DNA of 64,000 nt from Chloranthus sessilifolius (GCA_021018995.1 CM037588.1:89378765-89442764), one strand, 5' to 3'; positions 43,346 through 54,982 are shown, counted from the first letter of the stretch. The notes: generated by a model not told the origin, from the letters alone. Made by a program: numbers and translations.

Positions 43346-43548
43346 TTTATTGTTTCTTTTTTAATAAAAAAAATTCCCATGAGCCATTGATTACCATATT
43401 GCTATTGGTATTCAAAATCTTGGAAATATCCATTCATATTTTTGAGATTTTCAAAATTTATATTGTTATTTCCAATTTCAAATTCCCAATTTTACAACTT
43501 ACCAATCGCAATATTATACAAAATACATCTATTCGCTGTAACCGCTTT

Positions 43549-44486
43549 ACTGAAAGTGCCTACATAAACCACATGGGAAAAAGAAAAAAATAAAAAAAGA
43601 TTTTTTGCACCTCTTAGAAAATCAGGCACCCACATTTATAAGTTTTTTTTTTTCATTCTTCCTCTTCTTCGTCAACTCCGGCAGCTGCAACCACGACGCT
43701 GATATCACGGATTCTCTCTCTTCTTCTTTTTACTCAACTCCAACCAATCGGGACGATGATGCCGACATCACCGAAACACCCTCTTATTCTTCATTTTCTT
43801 CATCTTTTTCCTCAACTCCGATGAGTCATAACAACGACACTGACATCACCACCGAAGCACCTCCTCTCCTTCTTATTTTCTTTCTTATTCCTTAACTCTG
43901 AAAAAAACCTAAAAAATCCTACAAAATAAAGAAGAAACTCTCAATAAAAGAAAAAAACCATAAAACCTAAAAAATTTTGAATTCGTGATAGTGCATAACC
44001 ACTATCAAATGTGATAATCTTATGGTGGGAATCCACCGTCAAATGTAAAATACTGGTAGTGGGTTCCCACTACTAGGTTTTTAAAATTGACAGTGAGTAC
44101 CCGTCATCACGAATCCAAGGGATATTTTTTAGGTCTTAGGGTCTTTTAGTTTTTATTATTTTATTTTTGAACGTTTTTATTAAAAAAATTAGATGTTGAT
44201 AGTTCGATGATGTCGTTGTTGTTATGAGTTGTCGGAGTTAATGAAGAAGAAGAAAAGGAAAGATGGTGCTTCGCTGATGATGTTGAGTGGTAGCGGGAGA
44301 AGAAGGCGGTCTATAAGAAGAAGAAGAAGAAGAAGAAGGACGACGGGTGCTTTCAGGTAGGTGTGTGCTTTTAGGTAGGGTATGGAAAAATGAAAAATGA
44401 AAACCAAACATTAAGCGGGTGCCCCTCAATAAAATTTCGCTTCATAAGTGGGGGCTTTCGGTAAGTAGGCGCCCTCAGTACAGGTG
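43549..44486. mobile_element. Foldback element with long diverged inverted repeats
   Basis: Left and right halves are inverted relatives: ACCTAAAAAAT...GAATTCGTGAT at about 43960-43990 matches the reverse complement at about 44105-44140, and GTGCCTAC near 43556 pairs with GTAGGCGCC near 44465. The centre has GTAGTGGGTTCCCACTAC-like hairpins. The left arm holds about three 60-bp repeats (CTCAACTCCG...GACATCACCGAAGCACC). Apparent ORFs on both strands are arms of this structure. No target duplication was identified. Confidence 0.5.
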
Positions 44487-44603
44487 TTGGCAGGATTACA
44501 TGTATCCTATTATAAATAACTAGAATTTGGAAATAAAATATTGAAGTATTGAGATTTTATAATAGAGGAGAAAATAATTACAAAATTTATGACATATTAA
44601 GAA

Positions 44604-45000
44604 GGGTACCTTTATTTTCAGCCCAAGATACTTCCTTCTTAACCCTGCTTTCACGTGTTTAAATTGTTGACTATTTTGAATCAGACAATTGAGATCATTA
44701 AATATATCTTTAGTTCATGGTCCTATCATCAGACGACAAGAATTTGATTACACATGGCACACATACTAAAACGTGATCCATAACCACATTTGATGTACCT
44801 TATCATCATGTTCTTTTTTGGCAGTGTGCCACATGTAATCAAAATTTGATCGCCTGATGAGAGGCTTAAGATCTTGAATATCTATTGTGTTAAAGATGGG
44901 ATGAAAACCAATCTTCCTCATCTGATTCAATGTAGTCAACAATTAAGCATGTGAAACCCTAGTCAAGTGTAAGAATATTGAGTTATAAGTGGAGGTACCC
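44604..45000. mobile_element. Mutator-like MITE, 397 bp, with 9-bp target duplication
   Basis: Begins GGGTACC and ends GGTACCC. Long inverted arms are visible (for example GATTACACATGGCACAC near 44746 against GTGTGCCACATGTAATC near 44825). It is flanked by identical TATTAAGAA at 44595-44603 and 45001-45009. A 9-bp duplication is the hallmark of Mutator-like transposition. No transposase; non-autonomous. Confidence 0.85.
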
Positions 45001-45202
45001 TATTAAGAAATTGTCTAGAATGGGCATTAGGTCATGCCCAATGGACACGCATACTAGTGCACATGAATTTGGAAGGGTAAGGAAGTCGGTGCACATCACA
45101 ACTCCACGTGTGCGTGCAACTGAGGTGTGCGCCCAACATGACCGGATACCAGTTGTAGACTAAATCAATTAATATCTAAAGAATTTTTTAAAGGGCGGAT
45201 TA

Positions 45203-46176
45203 TGATCATTCACACAAAATACCTCTTTGATACTCTAAACAAAGCCTTGTTAATCCCCACTAAGGTACTAACGACATCTCTTGAGTGATTATTAAGTCTT
45301 GACAGGAAAAAAGTCAATAGTGAGAAATCTTTGCAAAACCGAACCTAGAATTCACAATGAATCGTGAAGGCCAAGACTTAAAGAATCAAAGGTCATGATC
45401 GATTGTGAAGTTTGGAGATTACAAGAGAACAATCCAAAGAAGAGAGCCTAACTGATCATGAAGAACGATCTTAGAAGCAAACAATCACGATTGATCGTGA
45501 GTAGAAGAAGACTATCCAGAGAGAAATGTCTTTGCAATCGTGGATCATGATCTCACGAGAAGAAGTCATGATTGATCGTGACTCAACAAAAAGTGCTTAT
45601 GACTGAAGAAATTGTGGATCACAATCTATCGAGAACAAGTTACGATTGATCGTGATAAGAAGTCCCAAGAAGAATCACGATTGTACAAAATAGTAGTTAC
45701 GATTGATCGCAACTGTGAAAATAACCACCACAGAGAGAAATAGTTCTGCAATCGTAAATTGCGATCCCAAGAAGAACACAAGCCACAATTGATTGTGAGG
45801 AGGAAGAAAAGTTGTGATTAATTGAAAACCACGATTCCATCCTATTCCAAGTTAAGAGAAAGTCACGATCGCAAGGTTGATGCCAGATTTCATAGAAGTA
45901 TTCGAAGGACACATATATTTAGGAATTTCAATTTGAATAGAACTCTATTTTCTTATTAGAATTATAATAGGTTGTTAGTCTTTTAATTTAGCATGCACTA
46001 GGACTTATGAATCTATAAATAAGAGGGCATGCACACAAGAAATTAAAACACAGCAGACACAATTTAGTTTTTAGAGTAGTTTTTCTTAGTTCTTAGAATT
46101 CTAGTTTTGAGTTTTCAATCCATTTTTATTCTCGAATCAATGACTGCAATTGTGTTTGTTTTATTCTTGAACTAAT
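45203..46176 (+). repeat. 5' LTR of element D (partial)
   Basis: Matches 48964 onward up to about 46125 (GAGTTTTCA), then diverges before LTR B begins. TATAAATAAG at 46014-46023. It contains the ACGATTGATCGT motif array (45360-45860). Confidence 0.65.
45360..45860. repeat. TCACGATTGATCGTGA array in U3 of element D (left copy)
   Basis: At least ten variants of the 16-bp palindrome (7-bp arms TCACGAT / ATCGTGA around TG), perfect at 45485-45500. They are interspersed with AGAAGA spacers at irregular distance and lie upstream of the TATA box. The same array recurs in the right LTR at about 49110-49640. Confidence 0.7.
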
Positions 46177-47253
46177 TGTAGACACCCCATTTTGACCTCT
46201 CGGGAATATGCAACAATGTTAACATCACCTCATAGCAATGCCTACCTGAAATTCTGAGAAAGTCAAACTTTGGCTGAATTCTCACAATTCCATAACTTGA
46301 CATTATACGCTAAAATCTTAGTGTATAAATCAAGTAGACCTAGTTGAGTTACCAATTATACGTTGGATTCCCAGCGTATAATTGATTATACGCTGGATTC
46401 CCAACATATAATTTAACCGTTTGGGACTAGGATAAAACTCTCCGCGAACCGAACTTCCTCCCAAATTATACGTTGGTTTCCCAACAAATAATTGATTATA
46501 TGCTGGCTTCCCAGTGTATAATTAGTCTATTTTGGATTAGGAATGTACCTTCAGGCAAGTCAAGTCGGGTTAGCAAGCCGAGACCCCAACCGCCGCCTGA
46601 ATTATATACTGAAACTCCAACGTATAATTCGATTATAGGCAATTCTCTGGGAGTATAATTCACCAATTATACGCTAGATCTCTAATGTATAATTAGGCCG
46701 ATACTATAAATAGCCCCTACCCCCTTCATTCAACACACACTTTCTTATTCTTCTCCTTATTCTCTTTGGGATATTTTGAGGTTTGCTCTAAGATTTCGAA
46801 TTAGAAAAAGTTGAACTCTAAACGTCGGGTTTAGAACTTCGACTTTCTTCTAGGAATTTCGCTGAGTATTCATTCTAGTTGGGGTTGGCCCTTCTACTTC
46901 GATTCTCATGCTTTCCAAAGAGAGATAAGATTAGCCCTAGAGTTTCTCCTTAGGATACCCTTGCTAAAATACTTAATCCTAGATCCAATTAAGTTCATAC
47001 CATTTTCTTGCATATTTTCAAAACATCATATCCTTTAAACTGCTTTGATCAAGGGAGTCAGCGGACGGTACTCGGGAATGAGTTTGTTCCACCCACGCAT
47101 AACTGGCCACCACATCCATTTTTAGTTACTAATTTTAGGTTAGAATTCCGAATTAGTGAAACTTTAGGCAACCCTAGCTATTAAAATGGATAGGCTGGTA
47201 TTTAGTATAGGAGTCTGATGCACAATCCCATAACCTCGTGATTTGTGACGTTC
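46177..47253 (+). mobile_element. LTR B, Tat-like
   Basis: Starts TGTAGACACCCCATTTTGAC; hairpin array 46300-46700; TATAAATAG at 46705-46713; GGTACTCGGGAA at about 47067 shared with LTR A. The end is placed near TTCTACA (about 47253), followed by a primer-site-like GTGCCATCTGTAGG. It lies inside element D. Whether it is a solo LTR or keeps internal sequence is unclear; no clean target duplication was found. Confidence 0.55.
46300..46700. repeat. Hairpin array in U3 of LTR B
   Basis: Seven or more hairpins with ATTATACGCTGG-type arms. The best, at 46354-46383, has 13-bp arms AATTATACGTTGG / CCAGCGTATAATT (one T:G pair) with a 4-nt loop. Others are at about 46305, 46384, 46463, 46494, 46600, 46630 and 46666. 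All lie just upstream of the TATA box. Confidence 0.75.
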
Positions 47254-48950
47254 TACAGTGCCATCTGTAGGTAGCGATCACATTTAATTTATATTTGTAA
47301 GTAGGCATTTTTGCTACTAACCCTCTTCCCTGTAGGATATTAATGAGTTTGTGTGACCTTAATACTCCCCCACTTATTAGTTTATTAACAAGTTCGTGTT
47401 TTCTAATTTATGCCCACTTATATCTTACGTCATAGTGAGTCTGTTTGTCACTGACGTTGGTTTTGCAGGTCTGTTTGCTGCACTACCTTTTATTTAAATA
47501 ATAGTAAGTCCTCATGTTACTAATATTAGGTTTGGCAAGTCTGTGTGTTGCCTTACCTTCAAACTGAGCAAGTTCATGTGTCGCTAGTATTCCTTCGCCC
47601 CCTTTGAAAACCGAGTCTCATGTGACCACATTGAGCCATTTTCTCGAACTCGAGATGATTCCTAAAAATGCGTACCAACACTACTTATATAGATATCAAA
47701 ACAATATGGCAGCATTACTAGTGAACTTGGAAATGAGAGAAAGCCATCTTTTGGTAGTTTGTACCATAAAAGCCAAAACTTATCTATTTTATCTCTTGAA
47801 CCCATATTCTAAGCCTACAGTCTTATATTTCTTTGTAACTAGAGTAAAATACCTTAAAACCAACATCCATAAGATTCTCAGTCCTTTACCCTTGTACGTC
47901 TGAGAATTTAGAATAAGGGGAAAATAGGAGAATTGAATGAATGAAAAACTAAAGAAGGGTGTTTCTAAAGAGAAATTAAAAAGATCTTGTATCAATTAAA
48001 AGAAAAGAAAAATATTGGATATGTTCTCGAAAAAAAAAATTGTCTACAGCAAAAAAACATAAATGGGAGAAAATTAGAAAATTTCTAAAAAGAAAAAGAG
48101 AGAACAAGTCAAGGGAGAAAAAGTTGGTGTTATACAAAAGTTTTATGGGAAGAAGTGAACCAACTTTTTGGATCTATTTTAAAATAGAAGATGAAGAAGA
48201 ATAGGTTTCGAGAATAGTTGAAGTTTGAATTCTCAGAAATTTTGAATCCTTATACCTTTCGTTGAAGCCTTAACCTAAGCCTTATTACATGCCAATGAAA
48301 GTCATTCTAGATCCAAAAATCATCATAATAAGCGCTTAGTAGAGATATTCTTTTGGTAAGACTGATAATTCCACAATGCATGAGTATAATAGTTGGATTA
48401 TTCTTTCAGGAGATTTATTAATGAAAATCAGCATCCTTAAATTGTTGTTATCTGTTTTATCAAATAAAAACTTGTCAAAAATCTCCAACTTCATTATTGT
48501 TGTGAGTGTATGCCAAGGTGAGAATTGAATGAAATAGTTTTCTAAAACTTTAATTTAGAATAATTCATATTGAATAGATTTTTGTACTTGGTACGCACAC
48601 TACACACTTTGCATGAGTTGAAACTTTTGATAATCATGATTAAGGATAACTGATTCAATAAGAAGTGAGTCATAATTTGGAATCACCTTTTGGAAAGTAT
48701 TTACAACCATGTACTAATTGACTATTGATTTTTGTTAAATTTTTTTGAAAAATATAAAAATGATTTGAAGTTTGTGGGTACCTGCACTATAAATCCTCAA
48801 GAGACAACTCTTCCACTAGGGATTACCTAGGGGTTTAAAGGTTTGTTGCATATGCTAAATGCAATTGTGCTCGCTACGAAAGTGACATTTTATTTTAGTA
48901 AATTAGTATATGTGTTCTCAGTAATTGTTTTCTAGGGATTAACAAAGCTT
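47254..48950 (+). other. Internal remnant of element D
   Basis: No retroelement protein is recognisable. The open frame at 47604-47903 has no recognisable domain. At 47330-47590 degenerate repeats of GAGTCTGT(T/G)TG-type sequence occur. The right end leads into the polypurine tract of element D. Confidence 0.4.
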
Positions 48951-48963
48951 AAGTATGGAGGTG
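48951..48963 (+). other. Polypurine-type tract of element D
   Basis: AAGTATGGAGGTG directly before the 3' LTR start TGATCATTC, preceded by GGGATTAACAAAGCTT. It matches the Athila-type pattern seen (inverted) at 20417-20450. Confidence 0.6.
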
Positions 48964-50573
48964 TGATCATTCATACAAAATATCTCTTTGATATCCTAAA
49001 CAAAGCGTTGTTAATCCACACTAAGGTACTAATGACATCTCTTGAGTGATTATTGAGTCTTAACAAAAAAAAGATCAATAATGAGAAATTTGTGCAAAAC
49101 CATACCCATAATTCACGATTAATCGTGAAAGCCAAGACTTAAAGAATCAAAGGTCACGATCGATCATGAAGTTGGGCGATTGCAAGAGAACAAACCAAAG
49201 AAGGGAGCTTGACTGATAGTGAAGAACGATCTCAGAAGCAAAGAATCACAGTTGATCATGAGCAGAAGACTGTCATGAGAGAAATGCCTTTGCAATCGTG
49301 TATCATGATCTCAAGAGAAGAAGTCACGATTGATAGTGACTCAGCAAAAAGAGTTCACGATTAAAGAAATCGTGGATCACGACCTATTGAGAACAAGTCA
49401 CAATTGTTCGTGACATGGCTAAGAAGTACCAAGAAGAATCACGATTGCACAAAATAGTAGTTGCAATCAATTGTAACTGTGAAAATAACCACCACAAAGA
49501 GAAAGAGTTCTGCAATCGTAGACTGCGATTCAAAGAAGAACACAAGTCGCGATTGATCATGAAGAGGAAGAAAAGTTGTGAATGATTGCAAACCTCGATT
49601 CCATCCTCTTTCAAGTAAAGAAAAAGTCACGATCGCAAGGATGATGTCAAATTTCAGATATGTATTTGAAGGACACATATTTTGGAACTTTCAGTTTGAG
49701 TAGAACTCTATTTTTTTCTTAAAATTATAATAGGAAGTTAGTCTTTTAATTTAGCATGTATTAAGACTCTTATAAATCTATAAATAAGAGGGCTTGCACA
49801 CAATAAATTAACGCACAATAGACACAATTTAACTTTTAGAGTAGTTTTTCTTAGTTCTTAGAATTCTAGTTTTGAGTTTTCATCATAGTTTCTGTAAGTT
49901 GTTTTCATTTACTGGAATTCATTATGAAGATGCGTTGCTAAATATCTAGAGCCTGGGAACCCGACATATCAAAGATAAGTATGATTAGTTAGTTATTTTC
50001 TTATTCTTCTGAATTAGTACTATAATTGGTTGATGGATATGAGTTTTAAAGTTTTTCTATGAGGTTTAAAAGGATTTCAAGATTTCTATGATTCTAAACT
50101 TTATGTTGCCATTGTCACCTTAGGTTTGGAATTACTAGACTTTCATCACATGACTATGTTGCCTAAGTTAGTTTCATTAACAAGATTATTGCTAGAGAAG
50201 TTTATGTCGTCGTTGTTACCTTAAACTGATCTTATCTTCTTTTATTGTTGCCATTGTCGCCTTTAAATAATTACAGAATTCAGAGAAAGTAGCAATAATA
50301 AAGTAGGATTACAAATTTGTGATCAGAGAACCTAGACTTGTTTTCTAGTCAGTCTTTTACACTACTTTCTAGCATTAGTTATAATTAATTCTCAAAAGAC
50401 AAATCTATTTACTTTCTGCAATTTAGTTTTAAAACTCAAACCCAACTTGTTCTCTAAGACTTATAAACGGATTCCCTTCAAAAGTTTTCCCTGTGGATCG
50501 ATACCCTTACATGTTCTGCAATTCTCTTGTACACTTGCAAGGTAATAATTTTGATACAGTAAAAGAGCTATTA
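48964..50573 (+). repeat. 3' LTR of element D
   Basis: Its first ~930 bp match 45203-46125. TATAAATAAG at 49779-49788. U3 array of ACGATTGATCGT-type motifs at about 49110-49640. Followed by GATTA (50574-50578), identical to the five bases before the left LTR. Confidence 0.65.
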
Positions 50574-50897
50574 GATTACCTGAGAGGGTCTGAACTCTGT
50601 GTTAATTACCTGGCAGGGTCCGATTTATCATTTATTACCTGAGAAGTTCTCTAACCCTCAACTTTTTCATTTTTTGTTTTAAACTTTTTAAATAGGGTCT
50701 ATTAATTCACATGTATTGGAATTCAACTTAAGTGACGAAATGAGTTAAATGAAAATGTCCCTACGATCTCATATGAAATAGATCCATCAGTTCCATACAA
50801 GACCGATCAACTGGTTTCATGTAGGATCAAATAGTCCACTATAAGATTGATGGTGTCGGTCTCATTGAGAGTGTAGAGCATAGCTATACAACTTATA

Positions 50898-51040
50898 CTA
50901 CAAAAAATAAGACTATTAGCGGCGGCCAAAAACTGCCGCTATTAACAAAAAAACTATTAAAGGTTATTAAGACTATTAGCGGCAGTTTTTTTGTTAATAG
51001 CGGTAGTTTTGGCTGCCACTATTAGTCTTATTTTTTGTAG
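50898..51040. mobile_element. 143-bp foldback MITE with CTACAAAAAATAAG termini
   Basis: Begins CTACAAAAAATAAGACTA and ends TAGTCTTATTTTTTGTAG, with inverted arms of about 60 bp that include GCGGC...GCCGCTATTAAC blocks. The CTACAAAAA terminus resembles CACTA-superfamily ends. No coding capacity. The target duplication is unclear. Flanks contain a related AGCATAGCTA...ACTTATAC segment on both sides (about 50877 and 51100). Confidence 0.65.
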
Positions 51041-51429
51041 GATTAACCAAGTTTTGTGGAGTCTAGCATAGCTACAACTGACTGCGGCTCGACTCATTAA
51101 GAGTGTGTGCACAAGCTATACAGCTTATACACTTGAAAACATGGTTCTTTAGACAAAAATTGGTATAAGGTGACCCATCGTCCACTCTAAAATAGGAATT
51201 GATCAATCATCTTTTGCCAAAATGGTTAAACTTTAGAAGTGTGCTATATTATTAAAAAGCACACTTTTGACCTATTATTAATGACCTGGTACCTCCTGTC
51301 CCCAATCTAGGTGTGAAAGGATCACTAATTTGGTACGTGTGAAGTTATTTTTCATCAAATCAGTCATTTCTACGATAGACATCTTCATCCACTGATTCAT
51401 AGCAATCGACTGCCTTTGAAATGAACGGC

Positions 51430-54400
51430 TGTTGGGGATATTAAAGGTGCTGATTATTGTGTGTGTTGAAAACTAATTAAAGACAAAGTAAAAACAGCAA
51501 TTTAAAAATATCTAGACCTGCAAGATACAGGGTCTTTTTGTAGCAAGTTTTAAAAGTAAGAGTTTGTCCCACAGGGAGTAGTGATCTAAAATCTAGAAGG
51601 CGTATAGTAAACCTCCAAATCTGGTTACGGATTTGCCAATTCTAGCCTAATCTAAGAAGAAAGAGAGCTTTCCGGGTGTCACTAGATCTAATCTACGAAA
51701 CAGAATTATAAAACTAAATTTACTGAGATTGAGGAAGATGGATGGTAATAAAATCTAAAATGGAGAGAAATAAACAGCTTAGGGCCTGGTTCTCATTGTA
51801 AAACAGATCAAGGCATGTGAATTTGCAGCTATAAACCAAAGGCTTAGACTGATCTTAAGGGTATGAGCTATTAACTTGAATGGTCACAGATCATCCTATA
51901 GACTTGAACTGATCGAATGGTTCAAATTGAAACATTTAAATCACTACAAATGCTGTGGATGCAAGGCTACAAGATCAGGCATCCACAGGGATATTAAATC
52001 AAGGGAAATTAGATGGTAAACAATAGATCTATTAGAAACGGAATGAGTTATTTCCAAATACATGGATCCTATAGACATCTAATGAAACCACAAGATCTTT
52101 AGATTTAATTGGACATTAAAATCAACAATTTATTGAATCAAACAACTTACAATAACCTTGCTCTTAGATATGTAGTCTGTGCATCAATCCACACATCTCT
52201 AAGCTGAGACTTACAATTATAAAACTGATCTTAACTACTATCTAGATCTAATCCAACAGGCTGAATTAGGGAGAGAAGGGGGAAGAGGAAAAAGGAAAAT
52301 ATAATTAAAACTAAACCTAAATGAGTCAAGAAGAACTACAGCTATTCTATTGTTTCCTTGCTGAGAATTATAGTAGAAAGGGGCCTTATTTATATAAATG
52401 TGGTGATCCATGTGCTTTGAGTTGCAGCCAATCAGAGGAGAGAATTTCCAATTTAGTTTATGCTAATCCCTGTTTTAGCATTTCAACCAATCAGAGAGAA
52501 GAGAGAGATCTAGTTCTGTCAAAATCAACTGAAGTAGTTTGCATTCCCGCCAAAAATTTTAAAATCAGTTCTGCCAATGTGAAGAATTCCTTGTGCTTTA
52601 GTGTTCCCAAAAATGCCCCTGCTGTCCATTAATATTTTCAGCTGCAAACCTCAACTAATTGTTGTAATTAATGAACCCAAACTGCTGAGAATGCCTCAAA
52701 TTAATCTCATCATCCTATTGGCGGCCTTGGAAACCAAAATAACCATGTTGTTGTTTATTACCAAAACAGCCCCCAGATGGAACCCAATATGATAACCTGC
52801 TGGGATCTTGAAAGTGCCCCTTTAAATGGCTACAATTGAAATATCTTCTATAAATTGATAGCTAGAACTCATTGGAGTTTGGTGGGGCCCAAGCTGGATT
52901 AGCTTGAAAAACTATGGGCTGATGCAGGTTTAAATATGCAGCTTCATCACTAAGGTGAAGATGAGCTCGAGAGGATGTGGTGTGCACTCGAGAGGACAGT
53001 TGAATGGGTGGCTACTGGTTTGCACTTCGAGAGGATGTGGGACTGGTGTATGAAGACTGCAACTTCAGGTACCTCTTCGTGAGGTTGGTAAGTGAATTCG
53101 AGATGATAGATGATCTTCTCGATTGGTTTGTGGCTGAAGGTTCAAAGGACAACAGCTTCAGGTACCTCTTTGTGAGGTTGGGAGGTGAATCTCGATAGGT
53201 TCAAGGAGCTATTCCAGCAGAAGTCGATAGGTTGCTGGTCAGCCTCCATATGCTAGATAGGTTTGCTGAATTTAAATGGGAGATGTCGAGAGGTTGAAGT
53301 CTGCTATTGGTCGACAGGATGGCTAGAGATTTTAAACAAGAACTCGACAGGTTTGGGAGGTTGCTGCACTTCTCGAGAGGATGATGGGTTGCTGGTCGAC
53401 AAGATGGAGATTTGCTGAAGTGCAGCTTGTGTTGTCGATAGGTGTGTAGAAGGTAAACTCGACAAGTTGGAGAAGATGGACTGCTCGAGCAGTTGGCCGC
53501 AGGCTTCAGCTAAATGTCAACAGGATGCTAGAACTCTACACCTTCCATTCGACAGGTTGTTGAAGTGTAGCTTGAAGATGTCGATAGGTTGGCTGACCTA
53601 CTTCATGGAGATCTTGATAGGATGCAAGGCTGGGAAAGTGATCTCTTCGATAGGTTTGCTGAAGGTTTCACCAAACCATTCGATAGGTTGACATGCTATT
53701 GTCGACAAGTACTGGAGCTATTGCTCTTCCCATTCGACAGGTTGCATTGATGAGCTTTAAACTATTCCAAGTCAACAGGTTGAGTGCTCTTTGACTTCTA
53801 ATATGCTCGATAGGATGCATGAGTGGATTCGGCAATCTACTCGAGATGTGCTGCTGCTCCAAGTTGCCAGGTGCTGGTGCACCTTCATCTGCTTGATAGG
53901 ATAGATGCTGCAAAAGAATGCCATTTGAGCAGATGTCTGGAGCACTTCAATAGATTCAATACCTCTTTAACTTGACAAGTAGGCTGGTGCAGGATAAAAG
54001 CAATACAACAGATTTGTAGCTGCAACTTCTGAGGATGAAAGCTCCAACTCAACAGGTTGCTTGGCTGTTTCATTCACTTCAAAAGGATGGCTGAAAGTGT
54101 GCAGGATCCACTCTTCAACTCGACAGGTTTTGAAATACAGCAGTTGAATCCCTTTGGGAAATTGAAGTGCAGGTGCATTAGTTGCTCAAAATGCTTGCTG
54201 TTGCGGCTCAATGTGTAGCTAGTGTTTAACCTTTAATATTTTGCTGAGCTGCTCAAGTCCTCAATGTGATGGATGCTATAGCTCATCAGGTCCAAGATCA
54301 TGTTGCTATTTGTTGAACCATATGGCTGCATTAATGTGTGCAGAATTGAAGATTATGCTAAGTTTGCCAAAGTTTGCACATAGTTGTCATTGAAGATCCT

Positions 54401-54785
54401 AATGTTTTCAAAGCTTGTACCGCTGGAGTATTTGAACTCATCTTGAATGTAAGCTGCTATAACTTTCATGCCCAAGTTTTCCCATAGCTGAAGCTTTTAA
54501 CCTGTCTAGATCTACTCCATAGCCTAAAATATTCATCTTTAAAGCTCTTTGGGTCCTCTTGATAGCTGCTTGCTTGAATGTACTGAACCACCCAATTATA
54601 TGCAGCTGCTGATGTAGATTGAAGCACTTGGTTGCTCTAATCTCCTCTTCTTAGCACATAAACATGGATAGCTATATATTTTTTCCTAAACTGCAAAACA
54701 ACATAAGAATCAGTTGTTAAGTACTCTAAGTACTAACAGTGGTCTGGTTTAAAGGGTATAAAATGGTATAAAACAGTGACTAACA
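51430..54785 (-). mobile_element. Solo Athila-like LTR E
   Basis: Its left part shares CTAGACCTGCAAGAT(A/T)CAGGGTCT, GTAGCAAGTTTT and AAGTAAGAGTTTGTCCCA with the nested Athila-like LTRs (17830-17900). Its right end, GTGACTAACA, corresponds to their GTGAATAACA. Minus-strand TATATAAATAAG at 52385-52396. The U3 part has the TCGACAGGTTG array. No internal region adjoins. Boundaries are approximate and no target duplication was seen. Confidence 0.6.
52960..54130. repeat. TCGACAGGTTG / TCGATAGGATG motif array in U3 of LTR E
   Basis: About 30-35 variants of (C/T)TCGA(C/T/G)AGG(T/A)TG at irregular 15-40 bp spacing, for example near 53223, 53285, 53308, 53343, 53547, 53579, 53678, 53733 and 54119. 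Intervening DNA is also similar (GCTGAAGTGCAGCTT-type). The motif has a TCGA palindromic core. It explains the open frames on both strands here; none looks like a gene. Confidence 0.75.
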
Positions 54786-54844
54786 ACATCTAAAACAAGT
54801 TGAGAGATATTTTGTTTTATAATAGACACCTTGGAATAAAAGAA

Positions 54845-54982
54845 CTAATGAAAGTCAGTTACAATGTAATCATTTACATGAGGAGGAGCATCCTCCATCC
54901 AAACATCATCACAATCATCTCTTAATCCTCTTTTTGCTAGAGCATCAGCTACCGAGTTACCCGATCTCCTCATACGAGAGCA
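54845..54982 (-). pseudogene. LINE-type RNase H C-terminal fragment
   Basis: On the minus strand an open stretch reads SRMRRSGNSVADALAKRGLR, then DDVWMEDAPPHVNDYIVTDF, then TAG (54845-54847). The GNxVADALAK motif followed by an acidic W and a PP is characteristic of the C-terminus of RNase H domains attached to plant non-LTR retrotransposon reverse transcriptases. The upstream part is missing because a CACTA-type terminus begins at 54983. Confidence 0.6.

Larger units (their letters stand above)
45203..50573 (+). mobile_element. Athila-like element D, internally deleted
   Basis: Two direct repeats starting TGATCATTCA(C/T)ACAAAATA at 45203 and 48964, with GATTA immediately outside both ends (45198-45202 and 50574-50578), a 5-bp target duplication. 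The right copy is preceded by a polypurine-type tract typical of Athila. Between them are Tat-like LTR B (46177-47253) and 1.7 kb of A/T-rich internal sequence without protein domains. The right LTR end (TATTA) would be a mutated CA. Confidence 0.65.

Noticed and set aside
43605..43895. 96-codon frame with Ser/Thr/Asp repeats
   Set aside because: It follows the left arm of a foldback element and its tandem repeats; the opposite arm gives similar frames on the other strand.
47604..47903. 99-codon plus-strand frame inside element D
   Set aside because: No retroelement motif; it lies in a deleted, A/T-rich internal region.
45360..49640. CRISPR-like spaced palindromes
   Set aside because: Spacing and motif are irregular, the context is plant LTRs, and the array is duplicated only because it lies in paired LTRs.
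53467..54073. Several frames on both strands with repeated DRL/DRM or cysteine-rich content
   Set aside because: All arise from the TCGACAGGTTG motif array in LTR E.
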